NCBI GenBank assembly: GCA_964618895.1
Contig: CAZUDO010000052.1
Span: 1 to 47,254 of the forward strand
Direction of reading: 5' to 3'
Source of the DNA: CAZUDO01 sp964618895
GTDB lineage: Bacteria; Desulfobacterota; Binatia; DP-6
Length of the DNA stretch: 47,254 nt
A model generated the notes under the pieces. That model had not been told where the DNA came from, searched no databases, and was given only the letters and a program-made list of their open reading frames with translations. Numbering within the stretch: position 1 is the first letter of the stretch; each line of letters starts with the position of its first letter. The position numbers were made by a program, and so were the translations under genes. Shown here in pieces: positions 23,801 through 31,610 of this stretch.

Positions 23801-24291
23801 CCCACATCCTCGGCACGCAGTGGGCGGACGCGCGCGGTGCGCTCGACGAGGCCCTGGCGATCGCCCGTGCCGGACAGGCGGGGGTCGAGACCGAGGCCCT
23901 GGCGCTGGCGTGGCTGGCGGCCGTCCACCTGGGCCTCGGCAACGCCCCCGAGGCCGGGGCGGCGGCCACCGAGGCGCTGGCCGCCGCCGCCCGCCGGCGC
24001 ACACGCACGGCCGAGTGCATCGCGCACATCGGGTACGCGCGCGTCCTCCTTCGTTTGGGATGGGCGGGCGAGTCCGACGGCGTCGAGCGGGCGCTCGCAC
24101 GGGCCCTGGCGTTGGTCGAAGAAACGGGTGCTTACGCCAACGAGCCCTTCATCCGCGTGCAGCGCGCCCGTCTGGCGTTGCTGGTGGGAGACCGGACGAC
24201 GCACCAGCGCGAGCTGCGGGCGGCGCACGACCAGTTCGCCGCCATGGGCGCGACGGCGCGGGTGCAGAAGCTCGCGGCCGAACTCGCCTGA
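20890..24291 (+). CDS. Zinc-ribbon / class III cyclase / AAA ATPase / TPR regulator
   Basis: About 1133 residues. Two zinc ribbons at the N-terminus (CARCNAANAPANRFCEACG, CARCGASLAPTAGFCGSCG), then a class III adenylate/guanylate cyclase domain (QVTVLFADVKGSMELAAQVD with the metal Asp; FTGDGIMALFGAP; RMGLNSGEVVVGAIGDDLRMDYTAQGHTV). Next an AAA_16-type ATPase (FVGREAEMAALEAAL; Walker A GEPGVGKSRL; VVFLVEDLHWMD) and C-terminal TPR-like helices to the end. This is the signalling architecture common in deltaproteobacteria. No ATG or GTG is available in frame after the divergent gene; TTG at 20890 is the best start but has no clear ribosome-binding site. Function: nucleotide-signal or ATPase-coupled regulator; target unknown. 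Confidence 0.82.
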   Translation: MTAGRRFATSHPIPTPATTPCARCNAANAPANRFCEACGAPLGATCARCGASLAPTAGFCGSCGAPRTEPPPGAPTAYTPRHLAEKILTTRGALAGERKQVTVLFADVKGSMELAAQVDAEALHRILDGFFTILAEGVHRFEGTVNQFTGDGIMALFGAPIAHEDHARRACHTALYLREELRRYADGLRRSQGVSFSVRMGLNSGEVVVGAIGDDLRMDYTAQGHTVGLAQRMEQLAEPGTAYLTEHTAALVSGFFRLEDLGAFTVKGVREPLPVYRLEDVGPLRTRFDASRRRGFSRFVGREAEMAALEAALARATDGHGSVVGVVGEPGVGKSRLCHEFVQRCRARGLAVHGAQALAHGKSVPFLVMLELTRDYFGITDHDGDQAAREKIAGKMLLLDRSLEDLLPLLFEFLGVPDPEHPAPRIDPEARQRQLTDVARRMVPARSRRGTVVFLVEDLHWMDSGSEFFLGAQVATVPTTRTLLVVNFRPEYRAPWMTAPHYQEVALAPLGDAAVTELLQDLLGTDPSTAGLATRIRTRTGGNPFFVEEVVQALVEDGHLVGRRGACRLARPVDEVAIPPGVHAVLAARIDRLAERDKEVLQTAAVIGKRFAEPVLRRVVALDAAALAAALRALTEAEFVYEEEARPEPEFAFKHRLTQEVAYYSQLADRRARTHAAVAREIEALYRDRLDERAALLAHHWEGAGDLLAAARWARRAARWVRGSNLAEARRHWQDVRVRLASVPPSAERTALLLESCTQLLELGWRLGMPLEDAATLFAEGEGLAVESGDRRGRAMLVSAHAALRSHVGSADDFVDSIRQAVALAEETDDAALRLATRTRLVIALASAGRLREALPRAEAVLADPPSELRLGTAILGYSPYLRVRKERATLLLEAARIDEGVQELERAAQLAHEEDDLEVLGFTHAEYVTLARLRGDREAALTHAREVMRIAERLGSPFFRAHACMAFGQAHILGTQWADARGALDEALAIARAGQAGVETEALALAWLAAVHLGLGNAPEAGAAATEALAAAARRRTRTAECIAHIGYARVLLRLGWAGESDGVERALARALALVEETGAYANEPFIRVQRARLALLVGDRTTHQRELRAAHDQFAAMGATARVQKLAAELA

Positions 24292-24319
24292 GGTGTCCGC
24301 CGGCCGGGGGCAAGTCCAC
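24288..24319 (+). repeat. 32-bp repeat, left copy (inverted partner at 31572-31603)
   Basis: This stretch starts at the cyclase stop codon and is an exact reverse complement of 31572-31603. Key part: GGTGTCCGCCGGCCGGGGGC. The partner abuts an IS30 transposase remnant. It looks like a transposon terminus or dispersed repeat. Confidence 0.85.
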
Positions 24320-24570
24320 CCCCAACCCCCGGCTCGCGCGGGCGAGGCGGGCGAGCCTGTCGGGGGTGGCGAGACGGCCGTAGTTGGGGAGCGCGACGTG
24401 AGAAACGACAGGTGGCCCTGGGGCCGTGGGCGGGCGTGCGAATCCTGCAGAAAATGCTTGACAAGACGATCGCTACGGACGGAACATGCGCGCCTTCGTG
24501 AGTACGTACGTAAGTTCTGGCCTCGGGTTAGTCTGAAAGACGCGGTGCTAGCCGCGTCAAGGGGGGGCCG
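24320..24570. other. Non-coding leader of the metallopeptidase gene
   Basis: No gene is supported. TTGACA at about 24459 could be a -35 element but no good -10 is seen. A hairpin GACGCGG-TGCTAG-CCGCGTC (24539-24558) ends 12 bp before the ATG and just before a G-rich ribosome-binding site (AAGGGGGGG), where it could affect translation. Confidence 0.45.
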
Positions 24571-27500
24571 ATGCAGCGCGTCGCGATCGTCATTCTGCTG
24601 CCGGCGGTGCTCGCCGTGTCGGTCGTCGCGCCTGCGCCTGCGAGCCAGACTGTACGAGGCAAGCTGTTCCTCCTGAAGGACCCGAAACCGGGCATCGACG
24701 TGTCGCTGCGAAGACTGGTCGTCGTGGGGCAGGAGCTGGCACCGAGCGACAACAGCATCGTCGGCAACCCGACGGTGCCAGGATCGATCGATGGGGCTTA
24801 CCTTCAGGTCGTCGCCGTCGGCGGGACGCTCGTCAGCCAGACGCAGGATTTCGCCATGCCCTCCGCCCGGTGGCGGCGCATCCCGACCGACCTCGCCAAG
24901 CCGCTCGTCGGCTACAAGTATACCGACCCGAGGCCCGGGATACACGGGGCCGTACGCTCTGCCGTCATCAAAGCGCAGGCCGGGAAGTTCCTCATCAAGA
25001 TCGTCATCGTCGGCGCCAACGGCCCGGGTCCGCAGCCGCACATCATGCTTGTCCCACCGGACCCGGGGGACACCGCAGCGGCGATCTTCACCTTGGCCGA
25101 CGGCGATTCGTACTGCATCACCTACGGGGGATCCGCCGGGGGTAGGGTGGGCAACTCACCGACCACACCGCCGCACAACAAGGTCTTCCGGGTCACGAGC
25201 ACGAAGGAAGAGCCCACGGTGGAGACGGGCTGCCCGAACCTTCCTCCCCCGTCGACGACCACCACGACCAGCACGACGACCTCGAGCTCGTCCACCACCA
25301 CGAGCACGACACTGCCTCCGATGGTGCAGATCGTTGCGGGGGTGAGCGACGCCACCGCCTGCTCCGGGGGCAACGTCACGACAGCGGTCACCCTGACCCC
25401 CTTCGGAGTGTCCGGCGATTACACGCTGTCGCTCGAGCGTGGCGGGGCGAACATCGCAGACGTCGTGGCGGCGCCGCGCGCGGGTGGGTTCTCGTACGTC
25501 GACACGTGGACGGCGGCCAATGCGGGGCAGCCGCTCGCTCCCGGCTCCTACACCCTCCGGGCGCGGTGGGACATCGGCTTCGCCGTGCCCGAGGACACCG
25601 CCACCCTCACGATCGTGCGGATCGACTTCGTCGAGGCGTCGCTCACGGCCGGTACGCCGATGCTGCCGCTGTTCAACCCCAACCCGATCGTCACGTTGGA
25701 CCCAATCGCCAACCCGGGCGCGGCTGAATCCGTGAACGTCAACGTGACCGGCCGGGTCCGGGACTACATCGCGCCGGTCGGGAAGGTGCGCGTCAACGGG
25801 GCCGAGGTCGATGTCACGCCGACCAACAGCGGCCCGGACGGGCTCGGGCCGTTCCAGGGCACCTTCACCGCACCGGTGACGCTCACCGGTAACACGACGC
25901 TCGTCGAGGCGACGGCGATTAACAGCCTCAACAACGTCGGCAAGGATTCGACGCTGATCACCGTCACGCGCGCGGCCGACTTCACGCTGACGGCCCGGGC
26001 GGTGACCGAAAACGCGAGCGTGCCGGCCGCCCCCGCCGACGAGACCGCGTTTCTCGATGGCTACCGCTTCAAGATCGAGCTGAACGGCGTCGATCCACCG
26101 GGCAACCAGGTGGACGTCTCGCTCCAGACGGACGTCGAGACCAAGACGGTCACGCTGACGCGCCCCGGGAACGCCGGGCCGCTGCGCTCGAAGGACCTGT
26201 TCCTGGTCCCGGAGAACCTGACGCTGCCGGCCAACGCCTCGGCCGAGGTGCAGCAGACGCGCATCAAGGCCGATCTCGGGAAGCGGCCGGTCGCCCGCTA
26301 CACGAGCGGCGCCCTCGTCTGCGCGGCGAACGGAGTCGCGAAGGGGATCCTGCTCCGCAAGCGCTCCGACGCCACGATCGCGGACTTCGTCGAATCGGCG
26401 ATCGCCTCCGACGTGGCGGACCCGGGGGTCGGCTTGCAGTACGAGATGGTGGTCGGCCTGCACGGCTCCACCGGGGCGACGATCGACCTCACGCTGCGGG
26501 GCCTCGACAACGCGGCCGCCGAGCTGCCGCAACCCATGCCGACGGCCTCGTTCCCGCCGCTCGAGCCCTCCATTACCTTGACTCGCCAGAGCAACGACTC
26601 GGTGAACCCGACGTACCATCTCTACAAGCAGACGGTCGCACCCAAACCCGTGATCGGCCTGCGAACGCCCCTACCGACCGACAACACCGGCGCGCCGCAG
26701 ACCAACGCCAACATGACGTTCGTCTGGGTCGAGTTCGACGGTGGGCTCCGGGGCCGCTACCAGCCCGACGCCCAGATCGCACTGGTCGAGCCCGTCGTGG
26801 GCATGGAGATCGTCGCGGACCGCCAGGCGGCGCCGAACGTCTTCAAGGCGACCGGGCTGATCCCGGTAGACCACCCGGCGCCCCCGGTGCTGTCGGTGGC
26901 CGACGGCACGCCGCGCCCGATCATCGAGAACTTCATGGTCACCTACGCGCCCGACGCCGCGAACCCACGCCGTTTCCGCGTCCAGGCGGACGTCCGGGAT
27001 CAGCTCGCGGATCTGGTCGCGGGCAATACGCCCGCGGCGGTCGGGATGGCCCTCAGTATCAACGGCACCGCAGTTCCGGCCGCCAACGTCGCCGTCAACC
27101 GGCCGGCAAACGACCCGCCGCGGCCCTTCGTGGCGCATGTCGACACGTTCGTGAACCTGGCCAACATCCCCCAGGCGGTCGACATCATCGCCTACACGCA
27201 GGGCCGCGGAATCGACACGCGGCCCGGCGCAGCGCATCCCACCAACATCACCATCTCGCAGGAGGCGATCATCCTGCAAGCGACCAACGTCGCCGGCAAC
27301 CGTTCGTGGGACTCCGCGTTCTGCAACCTGACCGATACGAACGCCGACGGCAATCTGCCGTTCACGGATACCATCGTGAACGACGCCCGCAGCGCGCCCA
27401 CGCGCTACGACGTGGCGCCTCAACCGTTCTTCGCTCGCTATCACAATCCCTTCAAAGCCGACGCCAACTTCACGCAGGCGCTCTCCAGCCGCACGGCGGC

Positions 27501-29472
27501 GGGTGAACTCGCGACCAAGCAGGTGCAGCTCCTCCGAAGGCTGGCAGGGAACACGTATGGCTATGGACCATTCCTCGTACCGAGCACCGACCGATGGGTG
27601 GTGGGTCCTCCGGCGCTCCCGGCGTTGCTGCCCGCCATCGCGGGGACCGCGTACACGCACGATGCGGCCGGAGTCGTCACGGCGGAAGCGATCGCCGCCA
27701 CCCTCAGGATCGACGCGCCGGCCCCAAGTCGCGAAGACCTCGCCGCCACGCTGCCGCTGGATCTGCGCTTCAGCGACGCGGCGGCCGGCGGCAATCAGCG
27801 CGACGCCTTCCTGCCGACCGGCAGCGACGCCGCGCCGACGGCGGTGAATCTCACCGCCGTCGCCCCCGCCGTCGTGGCGACGGCGGGCATCCCCGCCGCC
27901 GTCCGCGCCAACCTGACGATGACGTTCGCGCTGCGGGACGTGACGACCTTCACGGGCTATTGCACGAACGCGCCGCGTGCAGGCGTGGCCGGCCTGGCGA
28001 ACGAGGACTTCTCGTTCGCAGCCGGCGGGAACAACCAAGGTCCCACCGCCGCCGCGGCGTTCGATGCGAATGGGGAGGTCCGCAACATCGTGCGGAGCAA
28101 GGACTACGGCGGCCGGGCGGTCCTCGACGCCAGCGTGACGATCCCCGGCAACGGCGCCCGCCGGGTGCTCGCGAGCGTCGTCGTCGACGACGACGGGGAC
28201 TTCCTGCCTCGGTCCTGGGAGCGTCGCTTCCGGACCTCCCCGGGGGTGACGGATCCCAGCAATCCGGTTCGCGACGGCTTGGAGGACGGCGAGAACCGCG
28301 GCCTCACCGGCGCGGCGGTGGTGCACAACGAGCAGGGTGACGGTTTCACGGCGCTCGAGGAGTACCGGGGGTTCAGCGTGACCTTCCAGTTGCCGGGTCC
28401 GCCCGCACCTCCTGCGCCGCCGCTGGCGATGCGCATGGACGAGATCCCCCGCGCCTACGGCGTGGGGACGACGGCCGGCGTGATGGGACCCCGCGTCAAG
28501 GACGTCCTCGTCCTGCATCAGAGCACCGTCACCGACGTTCCGGCTCCGGCCAATGTCCGCCGCACGCTCGGTCTGACCGTCGCGCCCCTAGCCAATGTCG
28601 CGTATCACCGCATCGCCGTGGCCGATATGGCCGTCAATCAGCCGCTCACGACACCCGGGGGCGCGCCGCTCACCACGCACAATCACCAGATCAACTTCAG
28701 CGGCGACAACGACGGCTTCGGGACGGTGCAGAACGCCATCCACATCCGAGATGACACCACTGTCACGGGGCTGGCGGTCTCGATGGGATTCAGCCTAAAC
28801 TCACTGGATGTCAGAATCAACCCGACACGGGCGGGCGCTCCCGCCGGCTTCGGGTTCCCACATGCGCAGATCAACGGCAACACGTTCTTCCACGAGCTCG
28901 GTCACAAGATGAGCTTACGGCACTCGTTCAACGCCACCTCGGGAACCACGGCGGTGTTCAACACCGCGGCCTACGTCTCTCCTCCAGCGCCGGCCGCACC
29001 AGTGATCGCCGACAACCTCGACTTCTTCCCCTATGGCGCCCCCGATGGGGTGCGGGACGGTGTCATCCGGATCAATTTCGCGACCTACACCCGTCCGGAC
29101 GGGAGACCGTGTGTATTGGGCGAGGGCAGCGAACAGATCTTCGTGAACAACCGGGACGTGACGAATTCCCACACGCGGCGAGTCGCCCCGAACAATGACG
29201 CCTGTGGCAATCCCCGCACCGAAGTCTACGTCTTCCCGAGTCTGCCGTTCGGCGCGGGGCCCTTCTTCTCGCATGTGTTGCGTCCCGAGCTCCTGGATTG
29301 GATGGACTATTTCGCCGCGGCGGTGGCAGGGCCTCCTGCCGTACCGAGCGGGCCGACGCAGCAGGAGAACCTGAACGAACGACAGATATTCGTGCCCCCC
29401 GGGCCGGCACCCGATGGAGGTGCCGGGGCCGTGGCTCACAACCGCGAAATACGCTGCCGGACACAGCCGTAG
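24571..29472 (+). CDS. Giant secreted putative zinc metallopeptidase
   Basis: A 1633-residue exported protein with signal peptide MQRVAIVILLPAVLAVSVVAPAPAS. An N-terminal ~200-residue domain (GKLFLLKDPKPGID, YCITYGGSAGG) precedes a Ser/Thr linker (~226-250, TTTTSTTTSSSSTTT-like). Beta-sandwich-like repeats follow over ~250-1000 (VTLTRPGN, LTANTTLVEATAINS-type segments). Near residue 1210 lie Asp-rich segments (DDDGDFLPRSWERRF, DGLEDGENRG), as in calcium-binding stalks. Residues 1441-1451 read HELGHKMSLRH, an HExxHxxxxxH zinc motif preceded by GNTFF, so a zincin/metzincin-like catalytic domain is likely. Cys-containing C-terminus. Substrate unknown. A companion secreted protein follows 20 bp later. 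Confidence 0.75.
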   Translation: MQRVAIVILLPAVLAVSVVAPAPASQTVRGKLFLLKDPKPGIDVSLRRLVVVGQELAPSDNSIVGNPTVPGSIDGAYLQVVAVGGTLVSQTQDFAMPSARWRRIPTDLAKPLVGYKYTDPRPGIHGAVRSAVIKAQAGKFLIKIVIVGANGPGPQPHIMLVPPDPGDTAAAIFTLADGDSYCITYGGSAGGRVGNSPTTPPHNKVFRVTSTKEEPTVETGCPNLPPPSTTTTTSTTTSSSSTTTSTTLPPMVQIVAGVSDATACSGGNVTTAVTLTPFGVSGDYTLSLERGGANIADVVAAPRAGGFSYVDTWTAANAGQPLAPGSYTLRARWDIGFAVPEDTATLTIVRIDFVEASLTAGTPMLPLFNPNPIVTLDPIANPGAAESVNVNVTGRVRDYIAPVGKVRVNGAEVDVTPTNSGPDGLGPFQGTFTAPVTLTGNTTLVEATAINSLNNVGKDSTLITVTRAADFTLTARAVTENASVPAAPADETAFLDGYRFKIELNGVDPPGNQVDVSLQTDVETKTVTLTRPGNAGPLRSKDLFLVPENLTLPANASAEVQQTRIKADLGKRPVARYTSGALVCAANGVAKGILLRKRSDATIADFVESAIASDVADPGVGLQYEMVVGLHGSTGATIDLTLRGLDNAAAELPQPMPTASFPPLEPSITLTRQSNDSVNPTYHLYKQTVAPKPVIGLRTPLPTDNTGAPQTNANMTFVWVEFDGGLRGRYQPDAQIALVEPVVGMEIVADRQAAPNVFKATGLIPVDHPAPPVLSVADGTPRPIIENFMVTYAPDAANPRRFRVQADVRDQLADLVAGNTPAAVGMALSINGTAVPAANVAVNRPANDPPRPFVAHVDTFVNLANIPQAVDIIAYTQGRGIDTRPGAAHPTNITISQEAIILQATNVAGNRSWDSAFCNLTDTNADGNLPFTDTIVNDARSAPTRYDVAPQPFFARYHNPFKADANFTQALSSRTAAGELATKQVQLLRRLAGNTYGYGPFLVPSTDRWVVGPPALPALLPAIAGTAYTHDAAGVVTAEAIAATLRIDAPAPSREDLAATLPLDLRFSDAAAGGNQRDAFLPTGSDAAPTAVNLTAVAPAVVATAGIPAAVRANLTMTFALRDVTTFTGYCTNAPRAGVAGLANEDFSFAAGGNNQGPTAAAAFDANGEVRNIVRSKDYGGRAVLDASVTIPGNGARRVLASVVVDDDGDFLPRSWERRFRTSPGVTDPSNPVRDGLEDGENRGLTGAAVVHNEQGDGFTALEEYRGFSVTFQLPGPPAPPAPPLAMRMDEIPRAYGVGTTAGVMGPRVKDVLVLHQSTVTDVPAPANVRRTLGLTVAPLANVAYHRIAVADMAVNQPLTTPGGAPLTTHNHQINFSGDNDGFGTVQNAIHIRDDTTVTGLAVSMGFSLNSLDVRINPTRAGAPAGFGFPHAQINGNTFFHELGHKMSLRHSFNATSGTTAVFNTAAYVSPPAPAAPVIADNLDFFPYGAPDGVRDGVIRINFATYTRPDGRPCVLGEGSEQIFVNNRDVTNSHTRRVAPNNDACGNPRTEVYVFPSLPFGAGPFFSHVLRPELLDWMDYFAAAVAGPPAVPSGPTQQENLNERQIFVPPGPAPDGGAGAVAHNREIRCRTQP

Positions 29473-29492
29473 GTCGGCGCGAGGATAACGAC

Positions 29493-30380
29493 ATGCGTAG
29501 GTGCATGATCCTGTTGGTGCTCATGAGCCTCGGTGCCCCCGTCGGCATGGCGACGGTCATGAAGCCCCGCCTGCTCAGCGATCGCATGGCCGAGGCCGAC
29601 CTGGTGCTCGTCGCCTCCACCGGACCGACCAGCGTCTACGAGCTGGTCAGCGTGCCCACGGGCGGCCGCCGATACGTCGCCCTCGCGTCGCTCGCGGTGA
29701 GCGAAGTGATTCGGGGGACGGGAGCCCCGGGCTCACTGGCGGTCGCGCTGGCGGCACCCACGGCCACCCAGCTCATGGCACAGATACATGCCGAGGCGGT
29801 GGACGCGGACAGCGCGGTCTGGATTCTTCGGGAGGCGGAGCCAGGGGGTCCCGTACCGTTCGAAGCCGTCTTCCGATCCACCCCCGAGCTGCCCTCCCTG
29901 CTCGAGCCCTATGTCGATCCGTTCCGCACCTCCGCCCAAAGCATGCAGCCCTTCGAGCCGATCGACATGGAGCTGACTCTGCCGCCCGGTCCCTTCAGCC
30001 TCTCCGACAGCATCAGCGGCCAGGTGCGTCTCTTCACCGGGCTTGGCCAGATGGGGATCCTCCCGGCAGCCTTTGCCTGGGACGGCAACGTCAGCATCGT
30101 GCTGGAGCCTGACGAGGATCCGTACGAGTTCGTGCCGCGACGCCCGGATGCCTCGGCGCCGCTCCTCGGCATGCTCAGCATCACCGGCACGGGCGGCCCG
30201 ACCATCTCCTCGATATTTCCATTGGACACGAGCGAGCAGGCCGACGTGGAGGTACTGGCGGCGAATGTCGAGTTCGAGGGACCCTCGGCCGAGTTCTACT
30301 GCGTCGCGCGTCTCGTGGATGACGACGGGAAGACCCTCATCCAGGCGCCGCGGGTCAAGCGCACCTTCACCTCCCCTTGA
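29493..30380 (+). CDS. Secreted protein of unknown function downstream of the metallopeptidase
   Basis: A 295-residue protein. GAGG site before the ATG at 29493; signal peptide MRRCMILLVLMSLGAPVGMA. The body has the sequence LLSDRMAEADLVLVASTGPTSVYELVSV, SLAVSEVIRGTG, SAVWILREA (the look of a small beta-rich domain found in secreted proteins that begins 'ADLVVVGRV...V...LKG'), then a Pro-rich, beta-rich C-terminal half (LPPGPFSLSDSISGQVRLFTG, VARLVDDDGKTLIQAPRVKRTF). I do not recognise a named family for the second half. Probably in one transcript with the metallopeptidase and perhaps an inhibitor, chaperone or partner. Confidence 0.7.
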   Translation: MRRCMILLVLMSLGAPVGMATVMKPRLLSDRMAEADLVLVASTGPTSVYELVSVPTGGRRYVALASLAVSEVIRGTGAPGSLAVALAAPTATQLMAQIHAEAVDADSAVWILREAEPGGPVPFEAVFRSTPELPSLLEPYVDPFRTSAQSMQPFEPIDMELTLPPGPFSLSDSISGQVRLFTGLGQMGILPAAFAWDGNVSIVLEPDEDPYEFVPRRPDASAPLLGMLSITGTGGPTISSIFPLDTSEQADVEVLAANVEFEGPSAEFYCVARLVDDDGKTLIQAPRVKRTFTSP

Positions 30381-30505
30381 TTGGGTGATCAAGACTTGCG
30401 GCGCAGCATCCTGCGACCCCGGCCCATTTTATTTCGTCGGCGTAAACGACCGCCATGACCGAGTCGGGCACGGGGCCGCGACGCACTTACTAACGCTACG
30501 CCCGG

Positions 30506-30670
30506 ATGAGCGCGGCACTCCCCACCGTCAAGGCGACGGACTGCCTCCGGGCCCTGCAGCGTGCCGGCTTCTACATCGACCACCAGACGGGCAGCCACGC
30601 CCGTCTTTTTCATCAGACGAAGACCGAACTCCGCGTCACCATCCCCATTCACAACAAGGACCTGCCCCCG
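30506..30670 (+). pseudogene. hicA: Truncated HicA-family mRNA interferase
   Basis: MSAALPTVKATDCLRALQRAGFYIDHQTGSHARLFHQ followed by VTIPIHNKDLPP is a good match to the HicA toxin (double-stranded-RNA-binding-like fold with the catalytic His in GSHAR). After HNKDLPP the sequence stops resembling HicA (which normally continues into a ...LRxILRQAGLS... helix) and runs on as a non-conserved frame to 31042. No hicB partner is adjacent. Read as a broken toxin gene. Confidence 0.75.
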
Positions 30671-30929
30671 GTCCTGTCCCACCATCCATCCCTCCCCGAG
30701 AGTGGTCCTCTCGGGGGAAGCAGTGACGGGCACGTCGGAACCTGTCGACATCGGGGTCCTCCCGGGCTGGGGGGGAACTTCCCGTGCCCACGCCTGGGGA
30801 GAATTGCATGCCCCGTGACAGCACACGCGCGCGGTGCACCAGGCCGACCGCCACGACGCCTGCCCCCCCTGCCCGGTCCATCGCCACCATGCATGCACGG
30901 GGGGGGGCTGTGGCGTGATATGATTCTAG
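30671..30929. other. Gene-free stretch with hairpin
   Basis: No gene is supported between the hicA remnant and the Mor-like ORF. CCCCGAGAG-TGGTC-CTCTCGGGG (30694-30716) forms a perfect 9-bp hairpin. TATGAT at about 30918 could be a -10 element for the ORF at 31011. The region is otherwise C/G-rich without clear homology. Confidence 0.4.
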
Positions 30930-31010
30930 GTACCGTGGAGTCCCGCATACCCGGCGACCCCGCCCCGCGTTGGGGTCCAAGAACTCCTCGCCCTGTTCGG
31001 CCAAGAGACC

Positions 31011-31229
31011 ATGCGCCGGCTCGTCCGCCAGTGCGGTGGTAAGCGTGTCCCTACATGGACTGCCTATCTCCGCGCACTCCGGCGCCGCGCCGCCATCGCT
31101 GACTGGCTGCAGGGCTACGCCTACGTGGAAATCGCCCTCAAGTACGGCCTCTCCCAATCGTACACCAGGCGCCTCATCACCGAGCACCTCCGGCGCCGCC
31201 AACAGGCCGCCCAGAACGTCCTGTCGTGA
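31011..31229 (+). CDS. Small HTH protein resembling phage Mor-type activators (possibly remnant)
   Basis: A 72-residue reading frame from the ATG at 31011. RRRAAIADWLQGYAYVEIALKYGLSQSYTRRLITEHLRRR has a helix-turn-helix of the Mor/C-type (AxxYGLSxxxxRRxI). The frame is open upstream to 30930 and codes QELLALFGQE before the ATG, which also fits Mor (ELLxLFGxE), so the true gene may begin upstream without a recognisable start codon, implying a degraded phage or mobile-element regulator. Its stop overlaps a GTG of the next frame by four bases. Confidence 0.5.
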   Translation: MRRLVRQCGGKRVPTWTAYLRALRRRAAIADWLQGYAYVEIALKYGLSQSYTRRLITEHLRRRQQAAQNVLS

Positions 31230-31402
31230 GCACACACTCCGCAGTAGACAACATCCGGAACACGCTCGCGGCCTGGCCCTGGGCACCGACCGCCACCTTC
31301 GCGGCACGGCTCAGCGTCTTCCGGCGCCTGGCACAGAAGCACTTTGACCGCCTCCCGGCCGACCGTGCGTTCATGGTCCGTAGTCGGGATTACGGGGAAA
31401 TG
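31226..31402 (+). pseudogene. Orphan short reading frame cut by IS30 remnant
   Basis: A frame starting at the GTG at 31226 (coupled GTGA to the Mor-like ORF) codes STHSAVDNIRNTLAAWPWAPTATFAARLSVFRRLAQKHF and is interrupted by the junction with the IS30 tail at about 31400. The frame continues to 31513 but that part is antisense to the transposase. No homologue is recognised; probably the start of a second mobile-element gene. Confidence 0.35.
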
Positions 31403-31571
31403 TCAACGCAAAGTAGAAGTGTCCGCCTTTGCCCAGGCGGTCATCGCGACAGTCCGGGCGAACACCTCCGAGGGTGTCATCCAGTCGAGGGTCTGTCGAG
31501 GGCGTCCGTTTAGCTCGGCCGCGACGGCGTCGAGGTCGGTCGCGGTGTGGGGTGACAGATATGTTCCCTTC
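31403..31571 (-). mobile_element. IS30-family transposase C-terminal remnant
   Basis: Reading the minus strand from about 31571 to the TGA at 31403-31405 gives KGTYLSPHTATDLDAVAAEL, then NGRPRQTLDWMTPSEVFA, then RTVAMTAWAKADTSTLR. This is the end of an IS30-family transposase (pattern PKGTxLS...LDxVAxELNxRPRxTLxxxTPxE). The N-terminal helix-turn-helix and DDE part is absent. The upstream edge abuts the 32-bp repeat at 31572-31603. Confidence 0.82.
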
Positions 31572-31603
31572 GTGGACTTGCCCCCGGCCGGCGGACACCT
31601 CAG
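31572..31603 (-). repeat. 32-bp repeat, right copy (inverted partner at 24288-24319)
   Basis: Exact reverse complement of 24288-24319. It sits between the IS30 remnant and the end of the P450 gene (stop at 31611-31613). Both copies are within 10 bp of a stop codon. Together they form an inverted pair around a 7.3-kb segment. Confidence 0.85.
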
Positions 31604-31610
31604 TCAGGCG

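Noticed and set aside
20848..25041. Very long (1397-codon) open frame antisense to the cyclase/ATPase gene
   Set aside because: Arg/Ala/His-rich with no domain signatures; typical GC-driven shadow of the real gene on the plus strand.
30671..31042. Continuation of the hicA frame to 178 residues as a real longer protein
   Set aside because: After HNKDLPP the sequence is Pro/Arg/Gly-rich, unlike any HicA, and includes a 9-bp hairpin; it is run-on of a truncated gene.
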